Shown: positions 7,172 to 16,646 of the stretch, piece by piece | Position numbering within the stretch: the first letter of the stretch is position 1 | How the letters are laid out: each line of letters opens with the position of its first letter | From: Alphaproteobacteria bacterium | GTDB lineage: Bacteria; Pseudomonadota; Alphaproteobacteria; Ferrovibrionales; Ferrovibrionaceae | Length of the DNA stretch: 64,000 nt | Assembly: GCA_018336035.1 (NCBI GenBank) | Contig: JAGXRD010000081.1 | Location: 35,917-99,916, forward strand | Direction: 5' to 3' | The notes under the pieces: generated by a model | Seen by the model: only the letters and a program-made list of their open reading frames with translations | What the model was told of the DNA's origin: nothing | Databases searched by the model: none | Translations under genes and position numbers: made by a program

Positions 7172-7669
7172 ATGAGTGACGAGACGGACGGCCAGCTTGA
7201 AGGCGAGGGCGATGGCGCCCCCAAGAAGCGCGGCAAACGGGCCATTGTCATTATTGCGGCCGTTGTCGTGCTGCTGCTGCTCGTGGGCGGCGGCGGTGCG
7301 GCCTATTTCTTCCTGTTCGCCGGCAAGAGTGAAGAGGCCGAGGTCAAACCCGAAGCCCCCAAGGTCACGGTCTTCTACGATCTGCCCGACATTCTGGTGA
7401 ACCTGAATTCGACTGGCCGGCAGGCCTCTTATCTGAAGCTGAAGGTCTCGCTGGAGCATAATGACCCGCTCTCGACCCCGAAGCTGAACGAATTGCTGCC
7501 CCGCGTGGTCGACAACTTCCAGATTTATCTGCGCGAGCTGCGCCCGGACGATCTGGTCGGCTCCGCCGGTCTGTACCGTCTTAAGGAAGAGCTTTTGATC
7601 CGCGTCAATCAGGCGGTGGCCCCGCTGAAGATCAATGACGTGCTGTTCAAGGAAATGTTGATCCAGTGA
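7172..7669 (+). CDS. fliL: flagellar basal body-associated protein FliL
   Basis: FliL is an inner-membrane protein that surrounds the stator and supports motor torque. It has a charged cytoplasmic N-terminus (1-23), one transmembrane helix (about 24-50) and a periplasmic stomatin-like domain. Family motifs are YDLPDILVNLNSTGRQASYLKLKVSLE and a C-terminal NDVLFKEMLIQ. It lies 15 bases before fliM, the conserved fliL-fliM pair. The upstream region is shared with flgF. Confidence 0.95.
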   Translation: MSDETDGQLEGEGDGAPKKRGKRAIVIIAAVVVLLLLVGGGGAAYFFLFAGKSEEAEVKPEAPKVTVFYDLPDILVNLNSTGRQASYLKLKVSLEHNDPLSTPKLNELLPRVVDNFQIYLRELRPDDLVGSAGLYRLKEELLIRVNQAVAPLKINDVLFKEMLIQ

Positions 7670-7684
7670 CCAGTCGAGGCGCGT

Positions 7685-8719
7685 ATGGCGGATAATCCCG
7701 AAGACGGCGCGGCCTGGGCCGGCGGCGACGGTGGCGATGACGCTGGCGGCGGCTCCACCCGGATTCTGAATCAGGACGAAATCGACAGTCTTCTTGGCTT
7801 TGACGCCAGTGTAGAGGAAGACGCCGATAAGGCCGGTATTCGCGCGATCATCAACAGCGCGCTGGTCTCCTATGAACGTCTGCCGATGCTGGAGGTGGTG
7901 TTCGACCGCCTCGTGCGTCTGATGACGACGTCCTTGCGCAACTTCACCTCCGACAACGTCGAAGTCTCGCTCGACAATATTACCTCGATCCGTTTCGGCG
8001 ATTACCTGAACTCGATTCCGCTGCCGGCCATCCTCAGCGTGTTCCGCGCGGTGGAGTGGGATAACTACGGTCTGCTGACGGTCGACAGCTCGCTCATCTA
8101 TTCCATCGTCGACGTGCTGCTCGGCGGTCGCCGCGGTACGGCGGCGATGCGTATCGAAGGTCGTCCGTATACCACCATCGAACGCAACCTCGTCGAGCGC
8201 ATGGTCAACGTCGTGCTCGACGACATGCGCGCCGCCTTCGAGCCGCTGGCGCCGGTCAACTTCTCCTACGACCGTATCGAGACCAATCCGCGCTTCGCCA
8301 CCATCGCCCGCCCAGCCAATGCGGCAATTCTTGCCCGCCTGCGCGTGGATATGGAAGACCGCGGCGGTCGTCTGGAACTGCTGCTGCCCTATGCCACCCT
8401 GGAGCCGGTTCGCGAACTGCTGCTCCAGATGTTCATGGGCGAAAAGTTCGGCCGTGACTCGATCTGGGAAAACCATCTGGCCACGGAGCTGTGGTCGACG
8501 GATGTGGAAATCGAAGCTGTGCTGGACGAACAGGTCATGACTCTCGGACAGGTGATGAACCTGGAGGTGGGTAAAACCATTATGTTCAACGCCACGCCAG
8601 AGTCCGTGATTATGATGCGTTGCGGCGGTATCTCGATGGTCGAGGGCCGCATGGGCCGCATGGGCAACAATATCGCCGTCAAGATCGATCGGACGCTGAA
8701 GAATCTGGGAGGTGTGTGA
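7685..8719 (+). CDS. fliM: flagellar motor switch protein FliM
   Basis: FliM is the C-ring component that binds phospho-CheY and switches rotation. The N-terminal CheY-binding peptide (ILNQDEIDSLLGF, about 26-38) follows a Gly/Asp-rich leader. The middle CheC-like domain and a C-terminal SpoA domain (about 265-335, LEVGKTIMFNATPES...VKIDRTL) complete it. Length 344 is normal. The stop overlaps the next start (TGATG), so fliM and the DUF6468 gene are translationally coupled. No fliN follows here. Confidence 0.97.
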   Translation: MADNPEDGAAWAGGDGGDDAGGGSTRILNQDEIDSLLGFDASVEEDADKAGIRAIINSALVSYERLPMLEVVFDRLVRLMTTSLRNFTSDNVEVSLDNITSIRFGDYLNSIPLPAILSVFRAVEWDNYGLLTVDSSLIYSIVDVLLGGRRGTAAMRIEGRPYTTIERNLVERMVNVVLDDMRAAFEPLAPVNFSYDRIETNPRFATIARPANAAILARLRVDMEDRGGRLELLLPYATLEPVRELLLQMFMGEKFGRDSIWENHLATELWSTDVEIEAVLDEQVMTLGQVMNLEVGKTIMFNATPESVIMMRCGGISMVEGRMGRMGNNIAVKIDRTLKNLGGV

Positions 8720-9318
8720 TGACGCTGACCCTCATGGTGGAGATCGTTGTCGCCGTATTGCTGCTGGTCACGCTGGCCATCTCGCTGGTGCTGAACCGGC
8801 GGCTGGGCAACCTGCGCGCCAACCAGGATGAGATGCGCCGCCTGATCGGCGACTTCGACAAGGCGCTGACCAAGGCGCGGCAGGGCCTGGCCGAACTGAA
8901 GACCGCTTCGGCCACCGTCGACACCGCGCATGAAGAACGTATGAAAGCAGCCAAGACGCTGCGTGACGAACTCGGCTTCATGATCGAGACCGGCGACCGG
9001 CTGGCGGATCGTCTGGCCGGCGAGGCCAGCGGCAACCGCGCCGCGCGGCAGGACCGTCCGGCCGCGGCCGAGCGCATGGTATCCGACCGCGCTGGCATCG
9101 AGCGTGTGCTGGAGCGTGCGGCGATGGAGCGGCCCGAGATGCGCAATGGCAATGGCGCCACCAACGGCGCCGGGGCGCCCGTCACGCCATTCCCGCCGAA
9201 GAAGCCGTCGATTCCGCCCATGCCGTCTTCGGCTGGCGGCAATGCCCGCGATTTCAAGATCGAACCGCGTTCCGAAGCCGAGCGTGAATTGCTGATGGCG
9301 CTGAGGCAGGCGCGATGA
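8719..9318 (+). CDS. DUF6468 membrane protein of the flagellar cluster
   Basis: A 199-residue protein starting at the ATG that overlaps the fliM stop; the frame is open further upstream but that part is antisense-like filler over fliM. It has one N-terminal transmembrane helix (about 5-26), an amphipathic helical region (about 30-100, RRLGNLRANQDEMRRLIGDFDKAL), then a Pro/Gly/Asn-rich linker. A conserved short C-terminal segment (FKIEPRSEAERELLMALRQ) ends it. This matches the DUF6468 family, found next to fliM and motE in alphaproteobacteria. The function is unknown; location suggests a motor or export accessory at the inner membrane. It overlaps the next gene by 4 bases. Confidence 0.75.
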   Translation: MTLTLMVEIVVAVLLLVTLAISLVLNRRLGNLRANQDEMRRLIGDFDKALTKARQGLAELKTASATVDTAHEERMKAAKTLRDELGFMIETGDRLADRLAGEASGNRAARQDRPAAAERMVSDRAGIERVLERAAMERPEMRNGNGATNGAGAPVTPFPPKKPSIPPMPSSAGGNARDFKIEPRSEAERELLMALRQAR

Positions 9319-10280
9319 ATGCTGCGGCACAGGGTCCCGTGACTGCGAACCGGCGCTCGCTCGCCGGCCGCGTGCGGATTCTGCCGCTCACCATTCTGGC
9401 GGTCGCGCTGCTGCTGGGGCTGAAAATCGGTGCGCTGTGGCAGGGCAGGGCGGAGCTTTTCGTCACGCCGGCCGGCGCGCAGCAGGGCCAGCCGACGCAG
9501 ACGCCGATGCAACAGGCCCAGGCCGAGGCGCAGCGGACATCGCAACAAGTGCCTGCACAACAGGCGCCGACACAGTTGACTCCCGCGCCGGCGCAGATGG
9601 CCCAGGCAACGCCGCCTGCCGCGGCCACAGCGCAGCAGCCCTCTGCACAATCCGGCGCACAGCAGGGCACGCGCCCGTCCTCCAGCATCCAGTCGCTGGC
9701 CGACAAGGATCCGACCACCTTCACCCGCGCCGAGATTGATCTGCTCGCCAACCTCGCGCAGCGTCGCGACCAGATCGAGCAGCGCGCGCGTGAGATCGAT
9801 TTGCGTGAAAGCCTGCTGGCGGCTGCCGAGAAGCGGCTGGATGAGCGCATTGCCGAGATCAAGAAACTGGAAGCCAGCGTCAAGCAGATCGTGCAGCAGT
9901 ACGACAAGCAGGAAGAGCAGAACCTGCAGGGCCTGGTGAAGGTCTACGAGAATATGAAGCCGAAGGATGCCGCGCGCATCTTCGAAAAGCTCGAGCCCAA
10001 CGTGCTGCTCGGTGTGGTCGAGCGTATGAAGGAGGCCAAGCTGGCCGCCTTGCTGGCCGAGATGGCGCCGCAGACGGCGCAGGACATCACCGTGCGCCTG
10101 GCGACCCGCAAGCAGATTCCGCCCAGCGTGCGCGCCGGCGTGGAAAGCCAGTTGCAGGCGGCGCCCGCAACGACCGCGCCTGCAGGCGGTGCCCAGCGCG
10201 TTCCGGTGACACCCGCCCAGCCCCAGACTCAGCCCGCCACCGGCGCCGCGCCGGCCCAGCGCCCGGCTGCCGGCGGCTGA
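9315..10280 (+). CDS. motE: MotE-like flagellar protein (MgtE N-domain type)
   Basis: A 321-residue protein. One N-terminal membrane segment (about 24-42) is followed by a long Gln/Ala/Pro-rich stretch (about 55-120), a coiled coil (about 135-200, rich in Glu, Arg and Lys), and an MgtE intracellular-N-like domain (about 205-265). That domain contains YENMKPKDAARIFEKLEPNVLLGVVERM. In Sinorhizobium, MotE is the periplasmic chaperone that stabilises MotC; the same domain layout supports that role here. The C-terminal 50 residues are low complexity. Translational coupling to the DUF6468 gene (ATGA overlap) places it in the fliL-fliM operon. The MotC partner is not in the window. Confidence 0.8.
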   Translation: MNAAAQGPVTANRRSLAGRVRILPLTILAVALLLGLKIGALWQGRAELFVTPAGAQQGQPTQTPMQQAQAEAQRTSQQVPAQQAPTQLTPAPAQMAQATPPAAATAQQPSAQSGAQQGTRPSSSIQSLADKDPTTFTRAEIDLLANLAQRRDQIEQRAREIDLRESLLAAAEKRLDERIAEIKKLEASVKQIVQQYDKQEEQNLQGLVKVYENMKPKDAARIFEKLEPNVLLGVVERMKEAKLAALLAEMAPQTAQDITVRLATRKQIPPSVRAGVESQLQAAPATTAPAGGAQRVPVTPAQPQTQPATGAAPAQRPAAGG

Positions 10281-10438
10281 AAACACGGTTAATCAGAGGT
10301 TAACCCCTTACTATATTTCAGAAAACGCGGTGTTGCCCGCTTTGGCATCCGTGTTAAAATCCACATCGTGAAGGATTAAGTGCGCCAGCCCAGAATGCGG
10401 CCGGCGCCCATCGTCACTGCCGCAGGAGGCGAGCAAGG

Positions 10439-11872
10439 ATGGCTATCGATCTCTCAGTACTGATCTCGGGCGCGTCGACGACGACGTCGACCATGTCGCC
10501 CATGGCAATGTACAAAAAGCTGCAAAAGGTCGCGGAAGAGAATTCCGGCGCCAGTGAAGTCGAGCAGGCCAAGGCAAAGGCTGACGCAGCGACGCGCGAA
10601 ATCGACAATGCCGCCATCCGTGTGCGCAACAAGCAGTACAAGCTGCAAAACGCACAGGTGCAGGACGACACTTTCTACTACAAGAACCGCGTCGCTACCG
10701 CGACCACCGTCGACGAGCTGATCAACGACGATCGCTTTCTCAAGGTGTTGGCCTATGCCAACGGTTTCGAGGATATGTATAACGGCGACCGTCAGCGTCT
10801 GCGCGACATCCTGCGCAGCGACATGACCGATCCCAATTCCGTCGCGCGTACCGGCTCGGTGAAGGAACTCGAACTGGCTCTGAAATACAATTTCGGCGCC
10901 AGCGGCGATCAGTATGACGTGAATGGCAACCTGGTCACGGTCACCGACGATGGCAAGCTGACCAATACCGGCGAGGGAACCGCGCTGGCGGCCGGTCTCG
11001 CCAAGTTGCGTGGGCTGGTGATCGATCCGAACGGGAATGCCGCGATTGATCCTGACACCACCAAGCTGGTTCTCACGGCGGGGCCCTCGGCCAGCGACAC
11101 CACCATTTATTCCCGCAGCCAGACCAAGGCGCTGCTCCAGGAAAAAACCGCTCCCGAGGAGTCGGGCCTCAACAAGGTTTATGAATTCGACGGTGCGGAA
11201 TTCCAGAGGTTCCGTGAACGCAAGGACGTCCAGAAGGAGATCGAGTACTTCAAGGAGAATATCGGCTCGGTCGAGACGGTCGACGAATTCTTTGAAAGCC
11301 GGAACCACCGCCTGCTGAAATTCGTGCTCTCGGCCTACGATCTCGAGAGCGAGGCGCAGTATCCGGGCAAGATCCGCAAGATCCTTGAAAGCGACCTGAC
11401 CGATATTGATTCACTGGCCAACCGGTTCAAGGATCCGCGGTTCCTGCAATTGACCAAGGATCTCAATCTAAATGCCACGGGCATGACCAGGCTGAAGCTT
11501 GCCAGCACGGCCGAGGACCTGGCCACGCGCTACGAGCGCATCGCTTATGAAAAGAATCTGGATGAGCAGGCGCCCGGCGTGCGTGCTGCCATCGAGTTCA
11601 ACCGGCGCATCAAGGATGTCACCCTGACGTCCCAGCTGCTCGGCGACACGGTGATGCGCGAAGTGATCACGGTGGCGAACAACATCCCGAAGGAAATCGC
11701 CTATCAGGAAGTTGAGAGCCAGGTGACGGCGGTGGAGCGCAAGGTCGATCTGAATTCGCTGAAGAGCGACCAGAACGAGATCGAAAAGATGGTCATGCGC
11801 TATCTGACCTTCAAGGATGGCGGTTTTACCGGCGCATCCTCCAAGAGCTACCTGACCAACCTGTTCGGCTAG
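10439..11872 (+). CDS. DUF1217 flagellar-associated protein with duplicated domain
   Basis: A 477-residue protein of the DUF1217 family, found near flagellar genes in alphaproteobacteria; its molecular role is not established. Two copies of the domain are visible: about 79-150 (YYKNRVATATTVDELINDDR...LRDILRSDMTDP) and about 269-341 (EYFKENIGSVETVDEFFESR...IRKILESDLTDI). Between them is a variable Gly/Asp-rich region. The C-terminal helical part (about 370-465) is also typical. No signal peptide is seen; the N-terminus (IDLSVLISGASTTTSTMSP) resembles secreted flagellar axial proteins. A good Shine-Dalgarno (AGGAGG) lies upstream. The 158-base upstream gap contains TTTGGCATCCGTG, a -24-like block without a matching -12. 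Confidence 0.8.
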   Translation: MAIDLSVLISGASTTTSTMSPMAMYKKLQKVAEENSGASEVEQAKAKADAATREIDNAAIRVRNKQYKLQNAQVQDDTFYYKNRVATATTVDELINDDRFLKVLAYANGFEDMYNGDRQRLRDILRSDMTDPNSVARTGSVKELELALKYNFGASGDQYDVNGNLVTVTDDGKLTNTGEGTALAAGLAKLRGLVIDPNGNAAIDPDTTKLVLTAGPSASDTTIYSRSQTKALLQEKTAPEESGLNKVYEFDGAEFQRFRERKDVQKEIEYFKENIGSVETVDEFFESRNHRLLKFVLSAYDLESEAQYPGKIRKILESDLTDIDSLANRFKDPRFLQLTKDLNLNATGMTRLKLASTAEDLATRYERIAYEKNLDEQAPGVRAAIEFNRRIKDVTLTSQLLGDTVMREVITVANNIPKEIAYQEVESQVTAVERKVDLNSLKSDQNEIEKMVMRYLTFKDGGFTGASSKSYLTNLFG

Positions 11873-11894
11873 GCTTTCCGGGGCATTCGGGCTA

Positions 11895-12290
11895 ATGATC
11901 GGCATGGCCATTGACTGGTCCATGCCGATTCTCGTCGTCGACGACCATCGCACCATGCAGGCGATCGTCGCCCATCAGCTGCGCGACCTCGGCTTTCACA
12001 GCATCGATACCGCAGGCGATGCCGTCACTGCCCTGACCATGCTGGCGCAGCGGCGCTACGGTCTGATCCTCTCCGACTGGAATATGGAGCCGATGAGCGG
12101 CATCGCCCTGCTGGAAAGCCTGCGACGCGATCCGGACTATGCCGCAGTGCCCTTCATCCTGGTGACCGCCGAAAGCCGGCCGGAGAATGTGCTGCTGGCC
12201 CGCCGGCTCGGCGTGGATGGCTATCTGGTCAAACCCTTCGACCGGGCCGGGCTGAAGGCGAAACTTTCGGTGGTGCTGGGCGCGTTCTGA
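11895..12290 (+). CDS. single-domain response regulator receiver (CheY-like)
   Basis: A 131-residue receiver domain with no output domain. Acid pocket D16-D17, phosphoacceptor D61 (LILSDWNM), T91 (ILVTAES) and K113 (YLVKPF) are all present, so it should be phosphorylatable. It sits 23 bases after the DUF1217 gene in the flagellar cluster, which makes a motor or chemotaxis signalling role likely; the kinase partner is unknown. CckA, 9 kb away, is another possible phosphodonor. ATG codons at residues 4 and 10 are alternative starts. Confidence 0.85.
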   Translation: MIGMAIDWSMPILVVDDHRTMQAIVAHQLRDLGFHSIDTAGDAVTALTMLAQRRYGLILSDWNMEPMSGIALLESLRRDPDYAAVPFILVTAESRPENVLLARRLGVDGYLVKPFDRAGLKAKLSVVLGAF

Positions 12291-12451
12291 TCTCACCCCA
12301 GAAGGCGGCAATCCGTCCGATCTCGCCGTAAGAACAATCTGTTAACGGTATCGCCTTATCCTGCGAGGCTCTTATAATCCGCCTGCCGGGATCGCGAGTC
12401 TTCCAGCGCGTCTTTCCCGGGCGGATCGAATGACAGGCGCAGACAGGGAGT

Positions 12452-15400
12452 ATGGCGACAGGGCGCGGCAGAAACGAGAGCAGGGTTGCCGGCCTTTTCG
12501 TGACCGGCGCCATAGGTCTTGCCTTGTCTGTTTCCCAGCCGGGCTCGACCAGCGCGCAGCAGGCCAATACGCCGCCAGCCGGTACGCAGCAGCCGTCCCC
12601 GCCCGCGGTGACGCAGCCCCCTGCACCGGCAACTGTGCCAACAACTGCGCCGGTGCGGCTGCGGGCCGGCGAACATCCCACCTATACCCGACTGGTCTTC
12701 GACTGGCCTGAGCGGGTCGACTTCACGGCCAATGCCGAAGGCCAGCAGGTCAGCGTGCGCTTCGAGCGCAACACGCCGATCGATCTCGGCCGGCTGGTGC
12801 AGTTCCCGCCGCGCGGCATCAGCGGCCTGGCCGTGCGGAACGACGGCACCGCCAGCATCTTCAGCTTCACCATGAGTGACGGCAGCAGCCTGAAATCCTG
12901 GCGCGACGGCGCCAAGGTTGTGCTCGATGTGAACCGCTCGGCTGAAGCCAAGGCGCCAGAAACACCGAAGGCCGAGACGCAAAAGGCCGAGACACCAAAA
13001 GTCGAGGCACCGAAGCCGGCCGAGCCAGCGCGGCCGGCGCAAACCCAGATGCCGGCGCCCGCCCAAAGTCAGGCACAGGCTGCACCGCCAGCTGCCGCCG
13101 CCGCTGCGCCGCCGCGGCTCTCTACCGGACAGCCTGCGCCGCCACCTGCGGCCGCTGCGGCCCCGACTCCCGCCGCCGTGCCGGCTCCCGCTGTGCCGGC
13201 TCCCGGTCAGCCGCCTGCGACGCCGCCGCGCAACACCGCAGTTGCACCGCAGGCCAATACAACGCCGGCTGCGCCGCAACAGCCCATGGCTCCGGCAGCC
13301 GCACCGGCCAGCAACGGCGTGCCGCTTGCCGCGCCGGTGGCCGGCGTCGGCACTGCGCCGCTCGGCACGTTCATGCCAGCCCCGATCACCGATCGCCTGA
13401 GCGGCCCGCCGCTGGTGCCGGCCGTGGATTCCACGCGCACCGGCCCGCTGCTGAATTTCCCCTGGACGCGCCCGGTCGCGGTCAGCGCCTTCATGCGCAA
13501 TGGCATGCTGTGGATCGTGTTTGATCGCGATGCCGTCGTCGACCTGCGGCCGATCACCACGCGCGACTGGGGTGGCGCGATCAACGGCATCGAACAGCTG
13601 CCGGTGCCGGGCATGACTGTACTGCGGCTCAGTGTGCCGAGTTCGACCACCGCGACCTTTGCCCGTCGCAATGCCGGCTGGCAGGTCAGCATCAACACCC
13701 TGCAACCCGAACAGCTGGTGGCGCGCGAAACCGCGCCCGGCGCCATTCCGGAAGATCCCAATGCTCTGCGGGCGCGTCTGCCCGAGATCGATGTGCGTCG
13801 TCAGCTCGATGCCGATGGCGGCGCGAAACTGTTCTTCGCCGCCAACGATCCTGGCACCGAACTCAGCGTACCGGACCCGGATACCGGCGACCGCCTGGTC
13901 GTGATCCCGTTTGCCGGCGCGAATGCCGGCGTGCCGGCGCGGCGCGATTTCATCGAACTGAGCGTGCTGCCCAGCTTCCAGGGCTTTGCCGTGCAGCCCA
14001 ATACCGACAACCTGATCATCAGCCGCTTCCCGCGCGGCGTAGAGATCGGCACGCCGAATGGCCTGTCGCTGTCGGCGCCGCGCGGCGTCAATCCGCGCAG
14101 CGGCACCATCGATATCCTGCAGTTCAGCGAATGGCGCCGCGTCGACGGCGCAACCTATTCCGAGCAGGAGGAAAACCTGCTGCGCCGCCTCGGCGTGAGC
14201 AGTGCGAACCAGCGTCAGCCCGCGCGTCTTGCGCTGGCGCAGTTCTATTCCGCCAACGACATGCAGCCCGAAGCGCTGGGCGTTCTGGCCAAGGCGCGCG
14301 CGGAACAGCCCGATCTTGAGCGCGACAAGCTGTATCGTGCGCTGCGCGGCATCGCCTATCTGCGCCTCGGTCGGCTGACCGATGCTGCCAACGACCTCGA
14401 GTCCAAGGTTTTCGACGACGATCCCGACGTGCTCGCCTATCGCGGCATGCTCGCCGCCGAACGCGATGACTGGCCGTCGGCGCGACGTGCCTTCTCGCTG
14501 GCCGGCGCTGCGGTAGCGAAATTCCCACCGGAGCTGCGCGCCGCCTTGCGCCTGACCATGGCGCGCGCCTGGCTTGCCGGCGGCGACGTGAATGCAGCAA
14601 CGGCGGAGCTGCGCGCGCTCGACAGCGACACGCTCAGCCGTGGCCAGGAAGCTGAGGGCAATTACATCCGCGGCCTGTTGGCCGATGCCACCAACAAGCC
14701 GGAAGAGGCGATCCGCTTCTTCGACATGGCGTCTGGCAGCGGTGATCGCCGTGCGCGCGCCTTGGCGGAATTCGCCAAGACCGAGATGATGCTGAACCGC
14801 AAGCTGATCAACACGCAGCAGGCGATCGAGCGTCTTGATTCCCTGCGCTTCGCCTGGCGCGGCGGCCCGTATGAATTCAACCTGCTGCGGCGCCTGGGCG
14901 AGTTGCAGTTCGCCGTTGGCGACCTGCGCAGCGGCATTACGACCTTCCGCCAGATCGTGAAGTATTTCCCGAAATCGCCGGAAATGCCGCTGCTGTCCAA
15001 GCAGATGAGCGACGAATTCGCCAAGCTGTTCCTCGATGGCGGCGCGCAGTCGCTGCCGCCGCTGGTGGCGCTTGCGCTGTATTATGATTATCGGGAACTC
15101 ACCCCGGTCGGCCCGGAAGGCGACGAAATCATCGGCAAGCTGGCGGATCGCCTCGTCTCGGTCGATCTGCTCAACCGTGCCGCCGAACTGCTGGAACACC
15201 AGATCCAGTATCGCCTGCGCGGCGAAGCCCGCGCCCGCACCGGCGCACGGCTCGCGGTGGTCTATCTGCTGGATCGCAATCCCGATGCGGCGCTGAAATC
15301 GCTGCAGGGCACCAATGCGCAGAATCTGTCGCCGGCCCTGCAGCAGGAGCGCCGCCTGCTGGAGGCGCGCGGTCTGGGCGATCTCGAGCGGTTCCCCGAG

Positions 15401-15820
15401 GCACTTAATCTGCTGGGCCAGGACCAGTCGCCCGATGCCTTGGCGTTGCGCGCCGAACTGCACTGGCGTGCCAAGGACTGGGTGGCCTTCGCGCGTGTCG
15501 CCGGTTTGCTACTGGGCAATCGCGCCGCCGATCCCACGCCGCTGAACGCGGACGAGCGCAAGCTGGTGCTGCAACTCGCCGTCGCCCATGCGCTCAGCAA
15601 CGACACGGCCGGGCTGGATGCTTTGCGTCGCAGCTACGAGCCGCGGTTGCGCGATACCCCGGATGCCGAGACCTTCACTGCGGTTGTGAGTTCGGTGTCG
15701 CGCAATGCCAGCGATCCGCGCCAGCTGGCGGCAACAATCGCGCAGGTCGGGCAGTACGAAGCCTTCATGGGCCGCTATCGTGATCGCGTCGCCAAGGGCG
15801 GCCTCAGCGCGATCAACTGA
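12452..15820 (+). CDS. large envelope protein with AMIN-like and TPR regions
   Basis: A 1122-residue protein exported by an N-terminal signal (positive start, hydrophobic about 12-27, cleavage near SAQQ). An AMIN-like beta domain (about 70-165, HPTYTRLVFDWPERVDF) is followed by a Pro/Ala-rich linker of about 140 residues. A second beta-rich region (about 330-560) follows. The C-terminal half is a TPR-type helical array (about 580-1110) with recurring ALR-GIAYLRLGRLTDA-like units. AMIN domains bind peptidoglycan or pili/division proteins, so a periplasmic scaffold is likely. Position between a receiver and fliP suggests a role in flagellar assembly or polar placement, as with other flagellum-linked TPR proteins; this is inferred. 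Start chosen at ATG after GGGAGT. Confidence 0.75.
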   Translation: MATGRGRNESRVAGLFVTGAIGLALSVSQPGSTSAQQANTPPAGTQQPSPPAVTQPPAPATVPTTAPVRLRAGEHPTYTRLVFDWPERVDFTANAEGQQVSVRFERNTPIDLGRLVQFPPRGISGLAVRNDGTASIFSFTMSDGSSLKSWRDGAKVVLDVNRSAEAKAPETPKAETQKAETPKVEAPKPAEPARPAQTQMPAPAQSQAQAAPPAAAAAAPPRLSTGQPAPPPAAAAAPTPAAVPAPAVPAPGQPPATPPRNTAVAPQANTTPAAPQQPMAPAAAPASNGVPLAAPVAGVGTAPLGTFMPAPITDRLSGPPLVPAVDSTRTGPLLNFPWTRPVAVSAFMRNGMLWIVFDRDAVVDLRPITTRDWGGAINGIEQLPVPGMTVLRLSVPSSTTATFARRNAGWQVSINTLQPEQLVARETAPGAIPEDPNALRARLPEIDVRRQLDADGGAKLFFAANDPGTELSVPDPDTGDRLVVIPFAGANAGVPARRDFIELSVLPSFQGFAVQPNTDNLIISRFPRGVEIGTPNGLSLSAPRGVNPRSGTIDILQFSEWRRVDGATYSEQEENLLRRLGVSSANQRQPARLALAQFYSANDMQPEALGVLAKARAEQPDLERDKLYRALRGIAYLRLGRLTDAANDLESKVFDDDPDVLAYRGMLAAERDDWPSARRAFSLAGAAVAKFPPELRAALRLTMARAWLAGGDVNAATAELRALDSDTLSRGQEAEGNYIRGLLADATNKPEEAIRFFDMASGSGDRRARALAEFAKTEMMLNRKLINTQQAIERLDSLRFAWRGGPYEFNLLRRLGELQFAVGDLRSGITTFRQIVKYFPKSPEMPLLSKQMSDEFAKLFLDGGAQSLPPLVALALYYDYRELTPVGPEGDEIIGKLADRLVSVDLLNRAAELLEHQIQYRLRGEARARTGARLAVVYLLDRNPDAALKSLQGTNAQNLSPALQQERRLLEARGLGDLERFPEALNLLGQDQSPDALALRAELHWRAKDWVAFARVAGLLLGNRAADPTPLNADERKLVLQLAVAHALSNDTAGLDALRRSYEPRLRDTPDAETFTAVVSSVSRNASDPRQLAATIAQVGQYEAFMGRYRDRVAKGGLSAIN

Positions 15821-15836
15821 CGGTCGGTATCGATCA

Positions 15837-15859
15837 GACGCCACCCTCAGGGCGGCGTC
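15837..15859. terminator. hairpin between converging TPR gene and fliP
   Basis: Inverted repeat gacgccaccc / gggcggcgtc with loop tca and one mismatch lies in the 37-base gap of converging genes and overlaps the fliP stop. No T-run is seen, so termination is only possible. Confidence 0.3.
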
Positions 15860-16646
15860 AGCGCGTTATGAAACTCTCGACCAGTGCGGCGCAGACCAGG
15901 TTCCAGCCGTCCACCAGCACGAAGAAGATCAGTTTGAACGGCAGTGAGATCATCACTGGCGGCAGCATCATCATACCCATCGACATCAGGACGCTGGCCA
16001 CCACCATGTCGACCACAATGAAGGGAATGAACAGCAGGAAGCCGATCTCGAAGGCGCGCTTCAGTTCGCTGATGATGAAGGCGGGGATCAGCACGCGCAG
16101 CTGAATCTGCTCGGGCGTGGCCGGCGGCGCGGCATTGGCAAAGCCGCTGAACAGCGCCAGATCCTTCTCGCGCACATGATTGCGCATGAATTCATGGAAC
16201 GGCGCCACCGAGCGGTCGAAGGCGGTGCGCTCGTCGATCTGTTCCTCGATCAGCGGCTGCACGCCTTCATTATAGGCGCGCTCAAGATACGGCTGCATGA
16301 TGAAGAAGGTGAGGAACAGCGCCAGACTCATCAGCACGGTATTGGGCGGCGTGCTCTGCGTGCCCATGGCGCTGCGCAGGATCGACAGCACCACCACGAT
16401 ACGCACGAAGCTGGTGATGACGACAAGGATCGAGGGCGCCAGCGCCAGTACCGTGGTCAGCGCGACCAGCTGGATCACGCGCCCCGTGATCGTGCCGCCC
16501 TGGCCCAGATCGATATTGACCGACTGCGCCAGCGCGGCCGGCACCATCAGCAGCACTGCCACCAGGCCAAGGCCGAGCGACCAGGGCAGGGCGCGCCGGC
16601 AGTCGGCCAGCAGCACGGCGAATCTTTGACGCATCATCGCGGACAT
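15858..16646 (-). CDS. fliP: flagellar export gate protein FliP
   Basis: A core subunit of the FliP5Q4R1 export gate in the inner membrane. The 262-residue protein has a cleavable-type N-terminal hydrophobic segment (about 22-40) and four membrane segments. Signatures include LALAPSILVVITSFVRIVVV, the conserved LRSAMGTQSTPPNTVL, and PAFIISELKRAFEIGFLLFIPF. The C-terminal helix ends DGWNLVCAALVESF. The start ATG overlaps the fliO stop (ATGA), so both are coupled. It reads leftward, separated from fliQ and fliR, which are in the divergent flgB operon. Confidence 0.96.
   Translation of the reverse strand: MSAMMRQRFAVLLADCRRALPWSLGLGLVAVLLMVPAALAQSVNIDLGQGGTITGRVIQLVALTTVLALAPSILVVITSFVRIVVVLSILRSAMGTQSTPPNTVLMSLALFLTFFIMQPYLERAYNEGVQPLIEEQIDERTAFDRSVAPFHEFMRNHVREKDLALFSGFANAAPPATPEQIQLRVLIPAFIISELKRAFEIGFLLFIPFIVVDMVVASVLMSMGMMMLPPVMISLPFKLIFFVLVDGWNLVCAALVESFITR

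Noticed and set aside
10340..10400. sigma-54 promoter ahead of the DUF1217 gene (TTTGGCATCCGTGTTAAA)
   Set aside because: The -24 half fits but the required GC at -12 is missing.
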